A program made the translations under genes and the position numbers. Below the pieces are notes generated by a model. It did no database searches. It saw only the letters and a list, made by a program, of their open reading frames with translations, and had not been told where the DNA came from. Below, piece by piece: positions 55,407 through 57,898 of a stretch of DNA of 57,898 bases. Within the stretch, counting starts at the first letter, position 1, and every line of letters starts with the position of its first letter. Source of the stretch: Ruminococcus sp. AM36-2AA (GTDB lineage Bacteria; Bacillota; Clostridia; Lachnospirales; Lachnospiraceae); contig NZ_QTYB01000014.1 of NCBI RefSeq assembly GCF_003461955.1, positions 35,852-93,749 on the forward strand, read 5' to 3'.

Positions 55407-56855
55407 GTGGAGCATCAGTTATTAATTGGAAAGTTCACACTAGAGTCCCTTACAAGCGGATTGTATGTATCTCCGTTAGACTTATATAGGGAGTATGTAC
55501 AAAACGCAGCCGATTCAATTGACGAGGCTCTTGAGCAGGGGATTCTAAAGAAAGGAGAAGAAAAGATCTCAATTACGGTTTCAGAATCTGAAAGGATAAT
55601 AAAGATTTCAGATAATGGAACTGGCGTTGGAGCAAATGATATTTACTCAAATCTTATAGATATAGGAAATTCCAAGAAAAGACATTCTAATAGTCGAGGC
55701 TTTAGGGGAATTGGAAGATTATCAGGATTAGGATATTGTCAGAAGTTGAAATTTTTGACATCTATCCATGGAGAAGAAAAGGCATCCTGTATTATATATG
55801 ATGCTGAAAAATTAAAGTACTTACTCTCTCCACAAGTGGACAGTCGTGATTCGATTGATCAAGTTTTATCAAGTGTTCTCACAATTGAAGAAATACCCGA
55901 GCGTATTAATAAGCATTACTTTTCAGTTGAGCTTTACGGAGTAGTCCCAGAAAGTGATTTGCTGAATGATTCCGAGGTGGTCCCGTATTTACAACAGAAT
56001 CTTCCGGTTCCGTTTTCTAGAGACTTTGTATGGGGCTCAATGATAAAACAAAAGTTGGTCCAGATGGAGGTTGAACTTGCGGAATATAATGTGGAGTTGA
56101 GAACAGACCGTACGGTAATAGATATTTGCAAACCGTACAAGAATAAAATACTTGCTGATAGGATAAGAAAAATAAATGATTCTATATCAGATATTAACTT
56201 CGTGCCCTTTTATTCTGGCGAAAAAGTTACGGCTATGCTTTGGTATGCGGAGACAAACTTTTTAGGAACCGTTTTGGATAAAGATATAAAGGGAATTAGG
56301 ATCAGGCAAGGAAATATTCTTATTGGTGACGAGAATACATTAAGGAAATGTTATAAAGAGGAACGATTTAATAGCTGGATGGTTGGAGAGTTGCTTGTCT
56401 TTAATGAAGATATCATTCCGAATACAAGACGAGATGACTATGAAAAAAATAGTGCCTATAAAGAACTGCTTAGTCAGTTCACGGAATGGGCTAATGAAAT
56501 GTCAAGGCAGATACGTCACCGATCTTACGAAAGAAGTTTAACTCAGAGCGATAAGAAATTTTTGTCTGATGAAAGTGTTACGGATGTAGATGGAGTGGAC
56601 ATTTCTCTTGGGACAGAATTAGATAGTTATGATATGGATGATTCTGATTCGGTTGCCAATACAGATCTGCTCAGTAAGTTATCACTGCTTATGGATATGG
56701 GAAAAAAGAAAACAAAATATAATGTTTTGAATCTTAATAGTAAGTTTACAGTCGACCAGAAGCAGACGCTAGAGCATGTTTTTGATGCATTGTATGCAAA
56801 ATATACTAATGCCAAAGCTAATGATATTATCCAGACAATAATCGATTCGTTTTAA
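55407..56855 (+). CDS. GHKL (Hsp90-like) ATPase
   Basis: 482 residues from GTG 55407 (RBS TAGGAGA). The N-terminal ATPase domain has the N box LYREYVQNAADSIDEAL (about 27-43), G1 KISDNGTGVGANDIY (about 72-86), LIDIGNSKKR, and the G2 lid GFRGIGRLSGLGYC (about 97-110). This is closest to the HtpG/Hsp90 and MutL/MORC arrangement, not to histidine kinases. A middle domain (about 180-370) contains IRIRQGNILIGDEN and NEDIIPNTRRDDYEKN, as in Hsp90-like middle domains. The last 100 residues are acidic and unlike HtpG. Likely an ATP-dependent clamp or chaperone for the radical SAM or ParB-type partners. Confidence 0.88.
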   Translation: MEHQLLIGKFTLESLTSGLYVSPLDLYREYVQNAADSIDEALEQGILKKGEEKISITVSESERIIKISDNGTGVGANDIYSNLIDIGNSKKRHSNSRGFRGIGRLSGLGYCQKLKFLTSIHGEEKASCIIYDAEKLKYLLSPQVDSRDSIDQVLSSVLTIEEIPERINKHYFSVELYGVVPESDLLNDSEVVPYLQQNLPVPFSRDFVWGSMIKQKLVQMEVELAEYNVELRTDRTVIDICKPYKNKILADRIRKINDSISDINFVPFYSGEKVTAMLWYAETNFLGTVLDKDIKGIRIRQGNILIGDENTLRKCYKEERFNSWMVGELLVFNEDIIPNTRRDDYEKNSAYKELLSQFTEWANEMSRQIRHRSYERSLTQSDKKFLSDESVTDVDGVDISLGTELDSYDMDDSDSVANTDLLSKLSLLMDMGKKKTKYNVLNLNSKFTVDQKQTLEHVFDALYAKYTNAKANDIIQTIIDSF

Positions 56856-56885
56856 TTCTAAAATTGACAAAAGAACATATGTTTG

Positions 56886-56921
56886 ACCTAATAACATTAG
56901 GTTCGCTACCTAGGGTTTTTT
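56886..56921 (+). terminator. Terminator with competing antiterminator hairpin
   Basis: Hairpin A: ACCTAAT (56886-56892) with ATTAGGT (56896-56902), perfect 7 bp, loop AAC. Hairpin B: TAGGT (56898-56902) with ACCTA (56908-56912), then GGG and six Ts. Both use the same TAGGT, so they exclude each other: A would prevent the terminator B. An attenuator-like arrangement at the end of the cassette. Confidence 0.55.
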
Positions 56922-56977
56922 ATATTTTGTTAAACAGGCCGATCAATATTTATCCCGGTATTGGAGGTGTGATTGAC

Positions 56978-57238
56978 ATGGAATTGGAAGAATGCATCAA
57001 AGATAATTTTGATGAGTCACTTCGTGTGTATATTCAGTCTCAAGAATATACCCGACTTAAGCAGCAGGAAGATAGGCTGTTATCATATTTGCAAGCAGGG
57101 TTAAGTGATATGCAGAAGCAGCAACTTGGAGCATACATGGACGCAACTACGGAAGTACATAGTGCATTAGCGTCTCAGGATTACGTGAATGGAGTTGTTG
57201 ATGGTATCGCTTTACGAGAGAAGGTAACAGCAAAATAG
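56978..57238 (+). CDS. small helical protein (DUF6809-like)
   Basis: 86 residues from ATG 56978 (RBS GGAGGTG); an open frame further upstream covers the attenuator and is not coding. It is almost all helical and acidic: MELEECIKDNFDESLRVYIQ, SYLQAGLSDMQKQQLGAYMD (cited in parts). The pattern resembles DUF6809, which I recall from conjugative elements of gut Firmicutes; no function is known. Separated from the cassette by a terminator, so probably not part of the system. Confidence 0.7.
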   Translation: MELEECIKDNFDESLRVYIQSQEYTRLKQQEDRLLSYLQAGLSDMQKQQLGAYMDATTEVHSALASQDYVNGVVDGIALREKVTAK

Positions 57239-57251
57239 GTTGTAAGGATGA

Positions 57252-57288
57252 CCAGCTTTGATTTCCCTTTGAGCTGGCCTTTTCTTTT
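57252..57288 (+). terminator. Terminator after the DUF6809-like gene
   Basis: CCAGCT (57252-57257) with AGCTGG (57272-57277), followed by a T-rich run (CCTTTTCTTTT). Confidence 0.7.
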
Positions 57289-57301
57289 GTAGGAGGCATT
57301 T

Positions 57302-57556
57302 ATGGCAGCAGGATATAAAGCAGGCGATAAAGCCTATATTGTAGAAAGTAATAGGATAGTCCGGGAGTGTACGGTGGTGCGCCCGGCTGGAAATTTGATT
57401 ATTATAAGATTTGAAAATGGCGGTGGGATCCAGGTAAACAAGAATAGGTTGTTTGCCACAAAAGAAGCTGCAGAGGAGAGCATATCAAAGGCCGAGCCAA
57501 AGCCGGTGGTAGCACAGCAGCGAGGGTATCGTTCACCTTATGATTATTGGCATTAA
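57302..57556 (+). CDS. small SH3/KOW-like protein of mobile elements
   Basis: 84 residues, RBS GTAGGAGG. The first 55 residues form a likely small beta barrel: YKAGDKAYIVESNRIVRECT, VVRPAGNLIIIRFENGG (cited in parts), as in SH3- or Tudor-like folds. The tail is polar and ends SPYDYWH. Similar short proteins are frequent in clostridial conjugative elements; function unknown. Isolated between two terminators. Confidence 0.75.
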   Translation: MAAGYKAGDKAYIVESNRIVRECTVVRPAGNLIIIRFENGGGIQVNKNRLFATKEAAEESISKAEPKPVVAQQRGYRSPYDYWH

Positions 57557-57559
57557 AAT

Positions 57560-57594
57560 AAGCTAGTGAATTCCAGTTTGGTTTTCACTAGCTT
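57560..57594 (+). terminator. Terminator after the SH3-like protein gene
   Basis: Perfect 11-bp arms AAGCTAGTGAA (57560-57570) and TTCACTAGCTT (57584-57594), 13-nt loop, then TCTGTCTTTT. It probably serves the minus-strand frame at 57612 as well. Confidence 0.82.
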
Positions 57595-57611
57595 TCTGTC
57601 TTTTCTGTATT

Positions 57612-57898
57612 CTATTTTTCATAGGCTTCTTCTCTGGAATAGCCTCGTTCAATACCAGCATCGTAAGATGCCTCGGCAAGACAGGCATATTCATCTGATA
57701 AATGATTGAGGAGACGGGTAAAGTATGCCTTCATGTGGTCCGGCAACTGCTCAATTTCTTCAAAATTCCATATATATGGTATGTGCGATTTTGTGACTGG
57801 CTGGTATATCCGACTTATGATAACGGATTCAATCAGAAAATAGCATATACAGTGAATATTACGGTGCGGCAGAGCCGCCAGTCCGGTGTGGCGAGAGC
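57612..57898 (-). CDS. partial open frame at the window edge, unknown
   Basis: The minus strand is open from the right edge to the stop CTA at 57612-57614. The last 55 residues (IEQLPDHMKAYFTRLLNHLS and AEASYDAGIERGYSREEAYE) look like real coding sequence of a helical mobile-element protein; the part nearest the edge is less convincing, and the opposite strand is open there too (ending VNITVRQSRQSGVAR). An internal start at 57734 is possible. Function not recognised. Confidence 0.4.
   Translation of the reverse strand, partial: SRHTGLAALPHRNIHCICYFLIESVIISRIYQPVTKSHIPYIWNFEEIEQLPDHMKAYFTRLLNHLSDEYACLAEASYDAGIERGYSREEAYEK

Larger units (their letters stand above)
48947..57898. mobile_element. 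Accessory island inserted after rlmD (right end outside window)
   Basis: Everything from the rlmD stop to the window's end differs from the core: lower GC, frequent ATA/AGA/TTA codons, GTG starts, no housekeeping genes, and small proteins of types common in clostridial conjugative elements at its right part. No relaxase, integrase or type IV secretion gene is visible yet, so it could be the cargo end of an ICE, a genomic island, or a remnant. 48947-49036 is intergenic; it contains small palindromes GCGATTATCGC (48958-48968) and CCCC/GGGG (49018-49029). Confidence 0.7.

Noticed and set aside
56864..56977. N-terminal extension of the DUF6809-like protein
   Set aside because: The extension covers the attenuator hairpins, has no ribosome binding site, while GGAGGTG precedes ATG 56978.
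48947..57898. Prophage
   Set aside because: No capsid, terminase, portal, tail or lysis gene is visible in the part of the island inside the window.

Overview
The window reads as chromosome from a Lachnospiraceae-like Clostridium (Firmicutes, moderately AT-rich, strong GGAGG-type ribosome binding sites, sigma-A-type promoters). PolC-type polymerase, a class III fructose-bisphosphatase, CodY, a CIRCE-controlled groESL operon, XpaC/TelA and a split PurH all fit that group. The genus cannot be fixed from the sequence alone.

From 1 to about 48.9 kb the content is core genome. It holds envelope and hypothetical proteins with an alpha/beta hydrolase and malQ (0.2-5.7 kb); thyA-folA facing ilvE (5.9-8.4 kb); xpaC-telA, ispG-polC and fbp (8.6-18.8 kb); an XRE regulator divergent from a comM-dprA-topA-codY block (19.7-25.6 kb); groESL (26-28 kb); and guaB followed by a ZTP riboswitch that should control two purine genes, a PurO-like IMP cyclohydrolase and a stand-alone AICAR transformylase (28.6-32.2 kb). 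Next come tRNA-Gly and tRNA-Phe flanking two divergent cell-wall genes (32.4-34.8 kb), an iron alcohol dehydrogenase, a thioredoxin pair next to a Crp/Fnr regulator (34.9-38.4 kb), a B12-type radical SAM protein with small neighbours and trmL (38.6-41.6 kb), a mutS2-response regulator-histidine kinase operon on the minus strand (41.8-46.3 kb), and yhaM-rlmD behind a long, apparently structured leader (46.4-48.9 kb).

Immediately after the 3' end of rlmD, a known type of integration site for conjugative elements in Firmicutes, the composition changes: lower GC, GTG starts and genes without housekeeping roles. The island runs off the right edge of the window. Its centre is a tightly packed two-operon cassette: a small helix-turn-helix protein, a ParB/sulfiredoxin-fold protein, a small PD-(D/E)xK nuclease, a SNF2-type helicase and a second ParB-like protein. 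Behind a second promoter that overlaps a 14-bp-armed palindrome follow a 672-residue radical SAM protein and a GHKL (Hsp90-like) ATPase. Two small accessory proteins typical of mobile elements come next.

I recognise the domains but not the combination. It has nuclease, helicase, ATPase and modifying-enzyme parts, as defence or DNA-modification systems do, but lacks the marker genes of the named systems I know (no methyltransferase, DndACDE, PglZ or Cas gene). I regard it as the best candidate here for an undescribed system. No CRISPR array, insertion sequence, rRNA or integrase gene is visible in the window.
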